The notes under the pieces: generated by a model
Databases searched by the model: none
What the model was told of the DNA's origin: nothing
The model's input: only the letters and a program-made list of their open reading frames with translations
Assembly: GCA_963377175.1 (NCBI GenBank)
Contig: CAUJNA010003777.1
Coordinates: forward strand, 132,109-196,108
Reading direction: 5' to 3'
DNA from: Effrenium voratum
Lineage: Eukaryota; Sar; Dinophyceae; Suessiales; Symbiodiniaceae
Length of the DNA: 64,000 nucleotides
Part shown: in pieces, positions 1 to 11,929 of the stretch
Layout of the letters: every line of letters begins with the position of its first letter
Position numbering within the stretch: position 1 is the stretch's first letter
Position numbers and translations under genes: made by a program

Positions 1-787
1 TGAAACTCACATTTACCAAGCGATTTAGCGGGACCCCCCCCTGCATGTGCGAGTCAGGTGATTCTGTATCTTGTCGGGAATGTGCAGAACCTTTTCGGAA
101 TGCTATGGGTTTATTCGGGCAGCAAAGGGTGCTGGTTAGAAGTCCGAGTAAAAATACAAGCCACACGATGACATGTGTAGCTTTGGTTTTGAGCAAAGCA
201 ACAAATCCCCGTCCCCACCGAGAAGTTGGGTGTGTCAAGAATGGGCTTTGCTGGTGAGTGGCGGGAAACGGCTGTTGTCAAACAACTTAATTACCGAAGC
301 TTCTGGGTTCCAGCAGACGGAGCAAACCCACATGTAGCAAATCTCACACAGTAGGTTACACTCCAAACGTACTTCATAGTGTTTTTGTGAAGCAGAGTCG
401 GTACATAGCTTTTGTTGTGTCCGTACACCCGCACTTGGGCCCTGACAGACCTGGTCGGGTGGTGTGCACAAGGATTGTCATGCATTGTTTACGGTTATTC
501 TACTCCCAACACACGCCATGACACGTCAGGAGGTTCTACCGTGGCTGACATGAAACCCCCTTTGCAACAACCGTATCCATGACTCCAAAAGGAAAGTAGT
601 CTTCGAAGGCCCTGATGTCAGCTTTCATGGATGTTCAGGGAGGGTGGCATCCTACTTGTTTCACCTGAAACCCATCTCAATCCGATTCTATATCCACTCT
701 CCCCAACCTCAAAGCCGCCACTAACCCCACCCGAAACAACCCCAAACCCGAAGCCCACCCTACCACTCTGCCCCTGCCCCAAGCCAG
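1..787. other. Non-coding stretch before first exon
   Basis: I see no convincing exon here. The DNA is mixed-composition, with a C-rich patch near 690-780 that runs into the AG at 786-787 and could serve as the polypyrimidine tract of the next acceptor. Short open frames on both strands lack protein-like composition. The upstream part of gene A may lie outside the window. Confidence 0.4.
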
Positions 788-931
788 GTTCGGGCTCGCG
801 AAAAGTGGTGACCGAATGGCGGACTTGCCCCTGGGCGGCTGGAAACCGGCGGCCCGGCTTGTGGTCAGGTCAGAGCGGGCCGAAAGGCCGCACTGGGCGG
901 TTCCACTCGTCCCTCTCGCCTTGGATCATGA
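788..931 (+). CDS. Gene A exon 1 (unknown protein)
   Basis: A GC-rich block of 144 nt bounded by AAGCCAG at the left and GA|GTGGCT at the right. It reads as 47 full codons containing GWKPAARLVVRSERAERPHW and a hydrophobic VPLVPLALDH tail. It enters with one base of a split codon and leaves with two. The next exon (1186) starts with the one base needed, so splicing restores Glu in frame. Such an agreement of phase supports both junctions. I do not recognise the protein family. It may be an internal exon of a longer gene starting left of the window. Read by eye, not confirmed by transcript. Confidence 0.6.
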
Positions 932-1185
932 GTGGCTGATCCAAATTGCAATCCTCCGGAACTGGTTTGACTTCAAAGCATTCCCTTCTTGCCATCGTTT
1001 GAAGAAAAGACACCCCAAGGTTTTGGGCACTTTTTGTGTTCGCAAAAAACAACACGTTTTCGCGATCCTTTTTCCTTATCAAACACCCGGGCAAGATGAG
1101 CAGACCTTTCCAGGGCTTGTTGCACCACCCGCGAACATTTTCCTTTTGAGGCCTGCTGTTTGCATGGCAACGTGGATGGCTTTAG

Positions 1186-1254
1186 GACACGTGCGCTCCT
1201 TCCGGGAACCGAGGCATTTCCTGAGATGCCAGAGCAGCCGCCGGACGAGTACCG
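1186..1254 (+). CDS. Gene A exon 2
   Basis: 69 nt after a CTTTAG acceptor, ending at CG|GTTGAG. The frame is fixed by joining to exon 1 and reads TRALLPGTEAFPEMPEQPPDEY: acidic, proline-rich and strongly codon-like. The 254 bp intron before it (932-1185) is a normal GT-AG intron. The open frame continues to about 1286, so a later GC donor at CTTGAG|GC is an alternative end, just before a triplicated ATTGGCAG motif. The split last codon (CG plus C from 2885) gives Arg. Confidence 0.6.
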
Positions 1255-1286
1255 GTTGAGCCTGGGGAAGATTACAGACACCTTGA

Positions 1287-2884
1287 GGCGGGCAGATTGG
1301 CAGATTGGCAGATTGGCAGCTGTATGGTCACAAGACCCATGTACGGTTGGTGGGATGGTCATCTCATAGAATCCCCAAAGGGGGCTGGGTAGTTGAGAGC
1401 TTTAGGGTTCCTTGAGCCTTAGGCAACCCCCCCGCCTGGACCACCCCCCTTTAAAATTCCCTAAGGGACTCCTCGGTAGGAATTTTAGACACCTATTGCA
1501 ACAGCTTCTGGGAAGGGGGCCATATCCACGACCCACAGAAGAAGTAGTTGCCATGGCACTGGCACGGATAAGTAGCCAATTGTTCAGTGGCACCTTGTTT
1601 CTTCACCAGAACGGTCAACTCCAATTCGGGATCCAATCCCTTGCCCTTCATGCACAAAGTGTCTTTGTTTAGTTTATTTGCGCTTCATGTTCCTTGAGGC
1701 TTGACTATCCAGTCGCTCGGCTGCAATGAGAAAGAGCACTCACACACACATGTCCAGGTTCGCACAGGCTTTCCTTTGTAAGTCCTTCTGCTCATTCATA
1801 GACTTCGTGGTTGTTAAACGGGGGAGCTTCTGGAAAATAGGGTCCCTCCTAAACAGGCCCCCTGAAGACTTATTAATTCGTCAGGGGTCAACATGAATGT
1901 TTCTCAAATTGTAAACCGATCTTGGTGAGTACTTATTGTTTTGACCGTCCAACAGCAACTTGGGGAAAGTCATGGCTTCGGGTCGCTATTGTCGCCATTG
2001 CCAGATTCAGCTCGCCGTTGGGATTTAACTCGCTGCCTCTGTGGTTCTTCGTTGCCTCCGTTCAGCCAGCAAACAGTTGTCAGTCTTTGCAGCGGGTTGG
2101 ATCCGTCTGCCCCAGAAAACAAATAGCATGGCCCGACGTCAAAACAGCAACCAAAGAAGGTTCCTCTAAAACGTGTTTTTTGCAGGTTCCATGTTAGTCA
2201 GAGGAGTAGCCACAACACAAACATGGTGTCAGCAACAATTGTTTTGTGTTCAAACAGCCTCATGTTTGCTTTCCCTATGTTTTCCCACCCGGATCTCCTC
2301 CGATGCTATTTTAAAATTCTAGCGTAGACTAGATATCAAAGATATTTCCCTAAAAATATGTGCTGTGTAACCCAGAGGGGCTGGGACTGGTATTTTGACC
2401 TGCACGTGTTTAATTTTGACTTGTGTAAGGCGCCGACAGACCCTTTCCGGGCCCAACGGCCCATGTTGCATTTGCTGGCTTGGCATGGGGTGTTGGCCTG
2501 TAAATGTACTGGAGCTGATACTTGGCAGACATCACATGTAATGCCAGGTAAGGTTGGCAAAGCTAGCACTCTCGTGCAGCTGTGCTCTGTGCTTGGATTT
2601 CCTGGCTTACGCTGCAGGCTTCAGCATGTTGTTGTGTCATGTTCTTGCGTTGTGCTGTAGGCTTGGGCATGTTCTAGCATGTTTTGGCACGTTGGCTTTG
2701 AGCTGGCCCTTCCCCATGAGCATCCCTGCCCTTCCCCAGGCCGGTTGCAAGGGCTCAGTTGTTCAATGCCGACCTTTTGACCTTGTGGTGTTCCCATTTT
2801 GGGTTCCCGTATTTGGTCACCCCAAAAGGTGGTCACCTTGTTCCACACCCTTTGGGCAACCGAGAGGGAGGGGTTGGTTCAAAG
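1287..2884. other. Intron-like region between gene A exons 2 and 3
   Basis: Holds a three-fold ATTGGCAG repeat at about 1290-1320, a C-run at 1425-1450, and one copy of a short dispersed motif (CCGTTCA...GGATCCGT, about 2063-2118) that recurs near 3617-3672. A frame around 1510-1670 has protein-like composition but no clear splice sites, so I did not call it. Confidence 0.45.
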
Positions 2885-2954
2885 CGCCCAACTCATTCCA
2901 CGTGAGGACTTCTTCGAGCGGCCTCCGGACTTCAGCATTTACGATGAGCCGCTC
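2885..2954 (+). CDS. Gene A exon 3
   Basis: 70 nt from CAAAG|C to CTC|GCCTGA, a GC-type donor. It reads AQLIPREDFFERPPDFSIYD then EPL. Starting with one base fits the end of exon 2, and ending on a codon boundary fits exon 4, which begins in phase 0. GC donors are known to be common in dinoflagellate introns. An internal GTGAGG at 2901 is a possible earlier donor, but coding character continues past it. A dispersed repeat copy (2981-3093) lies just downstream. Confidence 0.55.
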
Positions 2955-2980
2955 GCCTGAATTCATAGGGACTCACTTCT

Positions 2981-3093
2981 TTGGTGCATGTTGTCAAGGG
3001 ATGTCAGGACTTGAAGTTTTTGCCAACTAATGGGTTTTTCGTATTAAACCACTAAAAGTTAAACTTTTAGCAGGGGAGCAGAAAGCAACCAAG
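2981..3093 (+). repeat. Dispersed repeat family B, copy 1
   Basis: About 110 bp, near-identical to 43861-43970 and, over its first 90 bp, to 55720-55812. The shared core is TTTGCCAACTAATGGGTTTT then AAACCACTAAAAGTTA and TTTTAGCAG. This copy begins 26 bp after the end of exon 2885-2954 and ends in AAG. Confidence 0.85.
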
Positions 3094-3282
3094 ACTTGTG
3101 AAATGTCCCGGGGTCAACACAAAGATGCCCATTAATTTTAGAAGGGAGCCCCCTCAGAAGTGGTTGGTGGACATAAATCCCCACCGAATGATGTCCACCA
3201 AAGGGCTGTCATTAAAATTCACACCCATTTGAGTGAGCATCCGCAGGGGTTGGTTGAGAAATTGCACACTTAGTCCAAAACA

Positions 3283-3372
3283 CTGTGGATGCACGAAATC
3301 CATCTCGTGCCAGGTGGTTTTTCCCAGCATGGACTTGGTCCATCCCAAGTGGTGCCATCCACAGCAGGTCTA
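3283..3372 (+). repeat. Dispersed repeat family K with inverted ends
   Basis: Starts CACTGTGGATGCACGAAATC and ends with a reversed form, CCATCCACAGCA. The same arms occur at 40490-40616, and one arm occurs at about 23330-23352. The structure suggests a short MITE-like inverted-repeat element. Confidence 0.5.
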
Positions 3373-3429
3373 TGGCGAGACTGAAGGTCTGAATAGGTTC
3401 AAATTCAATCCACAACTAGATCCCCAGTA

Positions 3430-3527
3430 GTGCCCTTTTACCCTTTTTTGGGGGAAGGTTCCCCTACTAAAATAGACTACAGAAGAAAAGGGTACTCTTA
3501 TTCTAACCTCTCTACTGGAGGACCTAG
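3430..3527 (+). repeat. GT...AG dispersed element, family A copy 1
   Basis: 98 bp, begins GTGCCCTTTTACCC and ends CTGGAGGACCTAG. The whole length matches 25592-25694 and 60937-61033, with the shared core CCCCTACTAAAATAGACTAC. An internal inverted repeat (ACCCTTTTTTGG against CAGAAGAAAAGGGTA) can form a stem. A TAG triplet lies at both edges. Confidence 0.85.
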
Positions 3528-4438
3528 ATATTGCGAATGGGTTTCGTTCTTTCCCTTGAATATAGCCGTGCCGGCTTACCTTTCGAACTGCATTGCCAAG
3601 TTCGACTGGCATGTTTTTGACCGTTCAACCAGCAACAGTTAGCCTGTGGCAGGGTCGGATCCGTTTGGCCTAGTAGAGATAGTATCCAGGGGTTCATCGG
3701 TTTCTTGCATTCAGCCTTTGAATGTTGAGAGTGCTATCAGGGCCTAAATGTGTAGAATGAGGTTGTGGGAGCATATAAACACATGTGCGCAATTATGTTG
3801 CCCCCTGCTTCCATCAATGTCCTGGTGATTTGTATGCGCAGGGCTGGGCATGTGACTCGCGTAGGAAAGGCCGGATTTGCTGTTCTTTGGTCTTACCTTT
3901 CAACCTATTTCACAACTTGGTTTCAAAATTGGGCTTTCCAACTCCCAGTTATATGTTCAATGGCATCAGGTTTGCCTTTATGTTTGCTGTGTTTCCCACT
4001 AACAATGGTCAACCAACAAAAATGTTCTCGTCCTGTACCAGGGTCACTGGTTGCCATTGGGAGTTGGCTTGAGCAGCCAACATTTGGGTGTTTGAATAGG
4101 GCCTCTAACACACATGTGCTTTCCCTCTTGACATAGCATCAATCTTGACCTTGCCACCCCAGAGTGGATGATGACCATGTGGATCAATCACTAAAACTTT
4201 TTAAAGGTGGTGGCTGGCAACGTGTTTGGGGTCAGCGCGCAACCAAAAGCAGGTTCCAATTGGCCTCGTCCTTTTTCAGCTGATACCCATGTTGGGGCTG
4301 GTCGAAAGGAAAACCAAAAGGAAGCCACCCATTTTGGGGGTTTCCCTATTTTGACACCTAGTTGGTTCCCTCGGTTCCCCAACACCAATGGTTTCTGCGG
4401 TTTTCTCTGTGTTTTTCATGGGTTTCATGGGTTACCAG

Positions 4439-4525
4439 CGGGTCTCGAGGGCCGTGGTGCTGCAGCTGCGGAAGCCCTGGGAAGAGCCCAAGCAGCTGGC
4501 CGGGTGTCGCAGTACCTATGCCCGG
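4439..4525 (+). CDS. Gene A exon 4
   Basis: Begins after a pyrimidine-rich tract and TTACCAG, in phase 0. Reads RVSRAVVLQLRKPWEEPKQL then AGCRSTYAR, 29 codons, to a possible GC donor (CCCGG|GCGCC). The donor is uncertain: GT at 4504 or 4512 would give a shorter exon. Composition is clearly coding, and no stop occurs until well past the end. Family unknown. Confidence 0.55.
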
Positions 4526-5586
4526 GCGCCAAAGGAAAAGACGGCGGTTTTCTGAAGCGCCCCGAGTCAGAAAGCAGCACAGCGAAAGCCAAAGGCTATC
4601 TAAGGTTTGGCTTGGTTTGAGGAAGCCTGAGTCGAACCGCGAAAGCATGCGAAAGCCTTTGCCTGGGCGTTGTTTCGTTGCTGTGACACAAGGGTTATGA
4701 CCCCTTTCTGTGGTTGGTGGGCACTTGGGCACCCACAAACAGGTGGTCCGGCTTGGTTTGGGGAGTTCAACCTTGAAATGGAAAACCGCCGAAGCGCCTT
4801 TTTGGACCACCAGTCCAAAAACATATCAATGCCAAGTGGTACTTGTGTTGGATGGCCTGATTTGCTATCAGAAGCGGGAACTTCCACCATGTGTTCGGCC
4901 CTTGGAAGGCTTTGCCCGCTTGGTTCTTGTCTTGCTCTTCTTACTCACTGGCGCGATAGGGCATCGGAAATGAACCTGAAGGGGGTCTCTGAAAGTAAAC
5001 CCAAGGGATAGTTCAGGTTGCAGTCATTGCCTCATGCAACAACTTGGCTTTTGCTGGCTCAATGGCAATTTCATGCCAACCAACACACACACACACAGAG
5101 TTACCTTGTCAATTGGATGGGTGACGGGTGTCCGTTTTGCCCCTAACAAGCGGTGTGTCCCCTTTCTGGCAGTCAGCCAACCAGGTATCTCTTTAAAGCC
5201 CAATCAACAAAGAGATGTCCTCTTGGCTTTTGCGTTTGTGTCCTTTGAAACCAAACAGCCAAAAGGGTGTATGTCCTTTCATGGAAGGGTTCCTTTAACA
5301 TCAGCCAAGTTGGCAAGGCCTTCATGAGACTTCTGCCACCTCGCCAAACACACCGCGCTCCCCCAAACACACCGATTCCAGCTTGGTCTTGTGTTGGAAG
5401 GGTCGCTGTTGGGTCCCGATACCTGGGCTCACTTCCCTTCCCATGGACCTTCGCAGGTCTGGGAGAGACAGGTGTGTGTGAGTTTCCCCTTCTTTGGACC
5501 TCCAAAAGTAGCAGTTTTGTTTGAACCACCAGTAAACTGATCATGAGGGGAAAGCCAGTGATTCTTGAGAGAGCCTCACGCCCGAG

Positions 5587-5694
5587 GTGAACATCTTGAA
5601 CGCCATCCGCAGATTCAGCAAGGGGGTGGTCCGTGATGGGAACGTGCCTCGGCAACGCCTTAAGCTTCACCAGAGTGGACCGACCCAACTCATG
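5587..5694 (+). CDS. Gene A exon 5
   Basis: Exactly 36 codons in phase 0-0 between CCCGAG and a strong donor, CATG|GTAAGC. Reads VNILNAIRRFSKGVVRDG then NVPRQRLKLHQSGPTQLM, a basic sequence likely to be helical. The canonical GTAAGC donor makes this one of the better-supported exons. I do not recognise the domain. Confidence 0.65.
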
Positions 5695-6656
5695 GTAAGC
5701 TGGGCACGAAATAGCTGAAGTTCCCCCACATGGAAACCAACAGTGTATGGGTGTTTAAATTGGTCAAGGCACTCCATCCAGTAGCCTCAAATACGGTGAT
5801 CCACGCCTCAAAGACTGCAGGGCCACAGGTCTGGAGAAGATCTTTGACTCTAGAAGCCCTGATTGATCAACACTAGTGTGTCCAATATAAGAGGGGGTTA
5901 ATCCACCAGATTGCTAAATTCATGATCGACATTAAAGGGGACCAAGGGAAGTTGTTCAAACTGCTCGGTGGTGGTTTGTCAGGTTTGTTATACACGCCCT
6001 TGGCTTAGGGCCTCCTTTTAGTTTCGGGCACCAAGCCCGTTCTCCAGAGAGTCAACTCACAGCAGGATGAGGGAACTTCTGTGATACTTTTTCGGGCCTT
6101 TGGGTGTGAGTCTTAATGGGAGTCCTTTGGTGGACATCATTTAGGTGGATATTCTTTCGACCAACTACTTTTGAGGTGGTTCCCGATCAAAAGTCATTGC
6201 CATTTAGTTTCAACCCCAAGAAAAAAGCGCTCTTGTTGGCCATTTGGCAGATTAATTTGAGAAGTGGGCGAGCCCACGCCAGTCACAAAAACAGCTTCCC
6301 CCCAACTCATCAAAGGCTACAACTGCCCGTTGTCATTTTCTTGCAATGAGCAAAAGCTGGTTTAAAGTCAAGTCAACTCAACACCAATTCTCAGGACCTG
6401 TTCAATCACACCAACTCACCGTTTCAAGCACCAGCCTGCTGTTCAGGCCACGCCCGCACAAACCACTTTCGAACGCCCATGGAGTTTCTGGACTTTTCAC
6501 CATATTGGTTGGTAGAAAGCAGCGTTTTTGTTTGCCAAATCACTCAGCACAACTCAACCACGAAGCGGTCAAGGTGGGTGTATGATGGTGCATGTTTTTG
6601 TTGAGGCCTTCCATGTTGGAGCACATTTTTTGCCGGGGTCCTTCCGTGCCACGCAG

Positions 6657-6728
6657 GTGGTGTGCCAAGTCTGCGACGGCCACGCCTATGGCTGCGACTT
6701 GCGGGTGCATTGGACCTGCCGGGGCCAG
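6657..6728 (+). CDS. Gene A exon 6, cysteine-rich
   Basis: 24 codons in phase 0-0 between CACGCAG and GGCCAG|GTGAAG. Reads VVCQVCDGHAYGCDLRVHWT then CRGQ. The four cysteines (C-x2-C-x6-C-x7-C) and a His-Tyr pair suggest a disulfide-bonded extracellular segment or a metal site. No named zinc-finger pattern fits. Both splice sites are canonical. Confidence 0.65.
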
Positions 6729-8877
6729 GTGAAGATCCTAGGCGTGGGACCCCGAATCCTTCGAGGCTCCCAGGAGAATCCTTCGGGTGGTGGGAGCCTT
6801 TCTTTTGGGTTCCACCTTGATCGGAGTAGATGAAAGGTTCGCAAGGAAAGCCGAAACATGCATAGGCGGGGATATCCGCTCTTTTGACTTGTTTCTGTGC
6901 ATGGGTAGACCTTAGACCCTTTATCAGGACTCACTTGCAGTGAATATTCAGGTGTTTTCTTTTTGTGGTGGTGGGTGCCATATCCAAAAGTTATTTTGTG
7001 GTGGAAGGGGTTGGGGCAAAGCAGAAGTGCAACAGCCCTTGCCTTGTAAAATGGAAGCATCCACAGCTCTTTTTGTGTCAAGTTGATTGGGGTTGAGGTG
7101 AGTCCAGCTTGGATTGGCAAGAAGGTCATGGGGGCTGGGGGGGGGGGAGGGAGCCCAAAGAAGCCTTATTAGGGCCCTAAGAAGGCCTGATTTAGGCCTT
7201 ATTTGGGCTCCCGAACCCCACCGCCCCCCTCCCCCCCTCCCCCCCCGGCCGTGAGAAGGGAGCGGGGTGCTGGTGATTGGAGTGGGGACAAGCAAGCAAC
7301 ACCATGCATGCTTGTTTGTTTGGTTTTCCCGAGATGGGGTCTTGTCCCCCGGCTGCGGCGGTGTCTTCTGGTGTTTGCGCTCCCGGGTGCTGTTGCTGGT
7401 GTCCCAGAAGTGTTCCGAGGAAAACCGCCCAAAGGTCAAGGGAAGAGGATCAGCTTTCCGAAAAGAAGGATGGTCGGACAGATTGGAAAGGGACCAACCG
7501 CTGGAATTCAACGGGACCCCCTTTTGGACCCCCCGTTCCGAGGCAGCCGGACGTCCTTTATGATCTCTGCCATCTCTCTCTACACTCTCCGCCGCTGCAG
7601 CGCAACTCAGCCGTTAAGCCAGAGTGAGTCGCATTGAAAACCACCCAAGAGGACAATTTTGGAAGGTGGTTCTTCTACTTCGTTTTCATTGGGATTATAG
7701 TCAAGCCCATGTAGAAGCAAAAGTAAACATGTTGGGCCCCATTCTGGTTGGTAGTCTTTGTGTTGTTCGGGAAGCCAAAGCAGCACAATTTTGGGTGGCC
7801 ATATTGAGAAACACCCAAGAAAGCAGGAGAGCCACATTCAATACCTCGTTTTGGTTCTAACTCAGCTGGTTTTGCTGGTTTCGCCTGGGAAAATGTGTCT
7901 TTTGTTTTGCCACGCTTGAAGGTTCCTTTCACAAGGATTTTTCATTTCAGCTTGGTGAGACAATGTTGGCTTACCTGCTATCCCCGATATTACACCTATC
8001 CGACTAGCAGCATGTTCCCTCCAAAAAGTGGTCTGAATCCCCAGTAAAAGGGGTGTCCTATGCAAGGCCTGGAACGCCCTCAAAATGATTGGACATCAGC
8101 ATCAGGACATCAACATCAGAATCTTGCGAACACCAAAGGGTCAATGACTTCTGGTATGTTGGGCCAGCGGGAAAGTGCACAACATAGTCTTTTGCTGGTT
8201 CTGTCCTGATTGTGTCGTGTTGAAGCGGGGGGGTGCCCCCAATAAAGGACCCTTTCCAACATATGTTGTGTTCGTGAATACAAGGGAAACAATGTGTGAT
8301 CCCAGAGGTTGATGGGAATGGGAACCCAGACTCAAACAATCTCTGGAAACGAGGAGAGCAACTCGGTTTAGTTTGGGATCCGGAAGGTTTGGGAAGCAAT
8401 TGATGGACCAGGAAGATTTGGCTCTGATTTTGGTTGTGGCTGGATACCCCAAGTTTGCCGCATGCGATCCCAAGCCCCTGCCCAGCCCGCTGAAAGACTT
8501 GGGTGGGTACGCTCCAAATGGGTGTGCATGCGTGTGTGTGGCAAAAGAGGGGGGGAAGAAATTGTTGGCTTCCTTTTGATTTCCGTGAAGCCACCAAGAA
8601 ACGCACACAATCGTTGATTCGTGCATCCACAGGGTTCCCAATCAAACACCATGTACCCAGGTGAGGTGCGTGATAAGGTAGGATCACACTTGCCTTTGAG
8701 TATTCCGACCAATATCAACCTTGGCTTTCAGCGGGCGGTAGAGGTTAGCATTTTCTCCTCGAATAGGTTTGCTTATTGTAGTGGCTTTATGGCAAGCTCA
8801 CCAATTTTGGGAAGGGGGGGGGGAAAAAAGAGCTCACCATGATGTACGTCCTTTACGCTGGGGTGTTACTCACCAAG
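6729..8877. other. Intron-like region between gene A exons 6 and 7
   Basis: Holds a copy of the GCGGATATCCGC-type dispersed repeat (about 6852-6935, family G), a G-run and C-run pair at 7137-7150 and 7220-7250, and a protein-like frame at about 7437-7560 (contains EGWSDRLERDQPLEFNG) without clear splice sites. Phase bookkeeping requires at least one more exon between 6728 and 8878, and that frame is the best candidate. Confidence 0.4.
8788..8853 (+). repeat. Dispersed repeat family F, copy 1
   Basis: TTATGGCAAGCTCACC followed, after a variable spacer, by GAGCTCACCATGATGTA and a GTCCTTT motif. Similar copies lie at 27548-27600, 32868-32925 and (partial) 51951-52003. The copy ends just before exon 8878-8979. 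Confidence 0.65.
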
Positions 8878-8979
8878 TTCCCATGCTGCTTCGGCCAGTT
8901 GCATTGGCCAAGGATGCGTCTGATGAGGGAAACCTCGCCTGGCGGGTTCACAGTCACATCATCGCGCCTGGGATTTGGA
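8878..8979 (+). CDS. Gene A exon 7
   Basis: 102 nt from CACCAAG to TTTGGA|GTTGCT; enters with two bases and leaves with one, so it is phase-symmetric. Reads PMLLRPVALAKDASDEGNLA then WRVHSHIIAPGIW. Composition is convincingly coding. It does not join directly to exon 6 (phase 0), so an unseen exon lies between, or it belongs to another gene. Family unknown. Confidence 0.55.
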
Positions 8980-10039
8980 GTTGCTGGTCAGGGTTGGGGC
9001 GAAGTTTGCTTAACAATTCAGACCCTGACACCTTTTTTAAGGGAAGCCCAAAGGTGAAGGAGGTTGCTGGAAGAATTGTGGTTTCAAAATGCTTAAGCAG
9101 GTGTATTCTAAGATGATTTCCACTGCCCCAACCACCTCCAAGGAACCCCTGACCACCCCATGGTTCTATTGTCCCATTCTCTTATGCTGGTAAGAGTCTG
9201 CTCTTTCTGTTTTGCCAGCTCAGCAATCGAGTTATGGAACAGGGGGATTTGCCCTTCAAGGGATCCCTTACAAATTTCATCAACGCTTGGTGATGTTCGA
9301 TTGCCAGAGTTCACCACTGTTTGCACTGGTACCCTGTGTTGCTTCCGCAGCATTTGCCGTTTGGTCAACAAATAGGCAACAACCGCAATCATTGAGGGCT
9401 GAAAAAGGTTGGTGCCCACATGCTCTTTAATATGTGTCCCGTCGTTTCTTCCGCCTGCCACAAGGCAGCTCATGTACACAAAGGCAGGGTACCCTCTCCC
9501 AAACACACATGCCTAAACCAGGCCACCTGGAAGACCATTTTCCTCATAGAGGCACCCCCTTTCGGGTTCCGCGTCTGTTTTCGGGAGAGTATTTGTCTTG
9601 CAGGATGGGGATAGGGATGGGCGACCCCGCCTTCCGGCTGAAAGCTTTGAGCCGCTCCGGTTGCTGGGGCTGTTGACTTATTTGCTGTAGGAGTTGTTGC
9701 TTCGAACTCAACTTCCGATATGGCGCCATTCTGCTCCATGGCCACTGGAGGTCTGGGTTTCATGTCCGGCCCTCGTGTTGACAGGTATTTCGGCGAGGGA
9801 TCGACTTGGGACACCAAGGAGGTGGCATGTGAGGCATAATCAAACGCCGGTAACTGGAGGGTCGCGGACAGTCCAAACCCTCAATGGCTGTGGCCGCCCT
9901 GTTATTTCGTCACATTGGCTTGGGTAGGCCATTTTGAACAAAAGTTGTTCGGCCAAGGTATGTGGCAACAACAAGGAAGCAGCCTTCCAGATACCTTTTC
10001 GACACGATCCCTCAAGGGATTGCTATAGTTTGAACGCAT
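8980..10039. other. Undetermined region, possible minus-strand coding remnants
   Basis: Two frames on the minus strand (about 9108-9506 and 9544-9817) have protein-like composition, for example KQQLLQQISQQPQQPERLKA. No splice sites or family match let me choose a frame. They could be remnants of a retroelement or chance open frames. Confidence 0.25.
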
Positions 10040-10332
<293 letters not shown>

Positions 10333-10334
<2 letters not shown>

Positions 10335-10921
10335 GCACAAGCGCAAATCACCATCCACGAGGCTGTACTCGATTTGAAGGGAACCATCAAACTTCATGCC
10401 CTGCTCAGGACGTCACGGAGATTCGGCCTTGTTCTCTACGTCAAGAGCTGATGAACTTTCAGGCAGGCAGTGTCCCCAATTCACCTGGGGTAATGAGACC
10501 CGAGCTCGAGCCTTCAGGAGATGACAGCAAAGAAACATGGAACCTGAAAGAGGCCAGGCTTCCCGAGGTTTTTCCTAGCGCCCCACCTCCGATCAATGGG
10601 GAACTCCGAGAAACTCTCACTTGCGAACCAGTGTCCGCCGTGGGGCCCGCGTCTTTGAACCTGGCTAAACCTGTTTCATGGAACAAATACAAAGGAGATC
10701 GAACAAATGGAATCAACACACATGAGTTTTCAACACAAAAAACAAAAAACATGCCAGACCTCATGACTCCAGATCTTGAGCTGTGCCCACCCACATGGGG
10801 CCTGCCATTGTGTGTTAGTTTTATGGATTGTACTACGAATCCTCAAGTTTTCAAAAAAAGTGCCGACCGTGGCTCCAGATCTATTCTTGCTGTCTTGTGT
10901 TTCTTTCATTTAAGGCAGTGA
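10333..10921 (+). CDS. Possible coding block of unknown function
   Basis: An open frame of about 196 codons after the CA repeat, ending at TGA 10919-10921, with protein-like composition (for example LPEVFPSAPPPINGELRETL). At this GC content a frame of this length occurs by chance roughly once per window, no splice sites support it, and an opposite-strand frame overlaps (10459-10794). Treat as hypothetical. Confidence 0.25.
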
Positions 10922-11431
10922 ATTCCTATTTAAACTGTGTCTCACGATAATTCACAGCATCACCTGGAATTGCTTCCATATTAAGCCGTATGTAGATTCA
11001 CGTTCATCGAACTCTTCTGGAAGGGAGTTCCTATTCTAACCCAATTTAACTTGGGCATTCTAACTGGCATATGTATTTTTATATATTGAAATAAATAAAA
11101 CTGAATTAAACACATTGTTGGAAAGGAGCTCCCGTTTTCTGAAAAAAACTACGACAAGAGACATCCGGCGATTTCATTGGCTTCCAAAAAAGCAGACCCC
11201 AGGGCGTGCAGCTCTCTTTTGGACAGGTTTCCCCAAATTTCCCTTGGTGGTGGCTTTAGGCATCGCCTCGCGGGCAAACTTAAAGCGCGTTTCCTGGGAG
11301 ATGATGGCAAGGGGGACTGTTCCCTTCTCGGTACGGACATCCGCTTGTCAGCCACTGGCTTGGGTAGACTCGCTTTGTCTATCAGAGGGTAGCGGTGAAT
11401 TTGAATTGGGGGGGGCAAAATCCCGCACTTC

Positions 11432-11503
11432 CAGTGAACATCCCGATCCCCACTAAAATCGACTAAAATGAGTGGTGCACCTGGTACCATTGGTTTTGAC
11501 CCA
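11432..11503 (+). repeat. Dispersed repeat family E, copy 1
   Basis: AGTGAACATCCCGATCC, then a CACTAAAAT motif, GTGGTGCACCT and GGTACCATTGGTTTTGA. The family recurs at 37445-37530 (reverse), 56177-56252 and 63002-63092. Confidence 0.75.
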
Positions 11504-11509
11504 CCGCCT

Positions 11510-11683
11510 GGACATAAAAACCCAATGTACATACAACCAAAGGCTTCCCGAGTGAAACTCATACCCTCCCAAAAATGAGGCTTCAGCTGCCAGGCGACCC
11601 CTCAGCCTGAGGAGGCATGATCCAACGTGAGCTCGTATCGCCTCAGCTTCCATTGGCATTTCGGAGCTGTGAGCTGGGGTCAA
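11510..11683 (-). CDS. Possible minus-strand coding block
   Basis: Read on the minus strand, the frame contains TPAHSSEMPMEAEAIRAHVG followed by SCLLRLRGRLAAEASF, protein-like and mildly helical. It is the only candidate near here on the strand opposite to all well-supported exons, and no splice boundary is secure. It may be a chance frame. Confidence 0.25.
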
Positions 11684-11929
11684 CGTGGGTCAAAGCACGG
11701 AAACATCTCTTTCTGTGGGGTCGGTAGAGGTCGACCGCTGAACATATGGGACAAGAATCAAGGGACTCAGAAACATGACCCACATCAAAAGTTTGGAGCA
11801 ATGGTCCATCTGGGTGAAAGTGGAGCCAGAAGGGAGTTGATATTTCGGACCCCTATTTTTGAAGCCCAGTTATTATTTTAACGCCTCCGGCTCAGGCCGC
11901 TGACATTACAGGCCTGCTTTCTTATTTGC

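Larger units (their letters stand above)
2955..4438. other. Intron-like region rich in short dispersed repeats
   Basis: Contains one copy each of several families described separately: 2981-3093 (family B), a GGACATNATGATGTCC-type motif near 3160-3205, an inverted-repeat element at about 3283-3372 (family K), and the GT...AG element 3430-3527 (family A). No exon with matching splice sites was seen. Confidence 0.5.
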
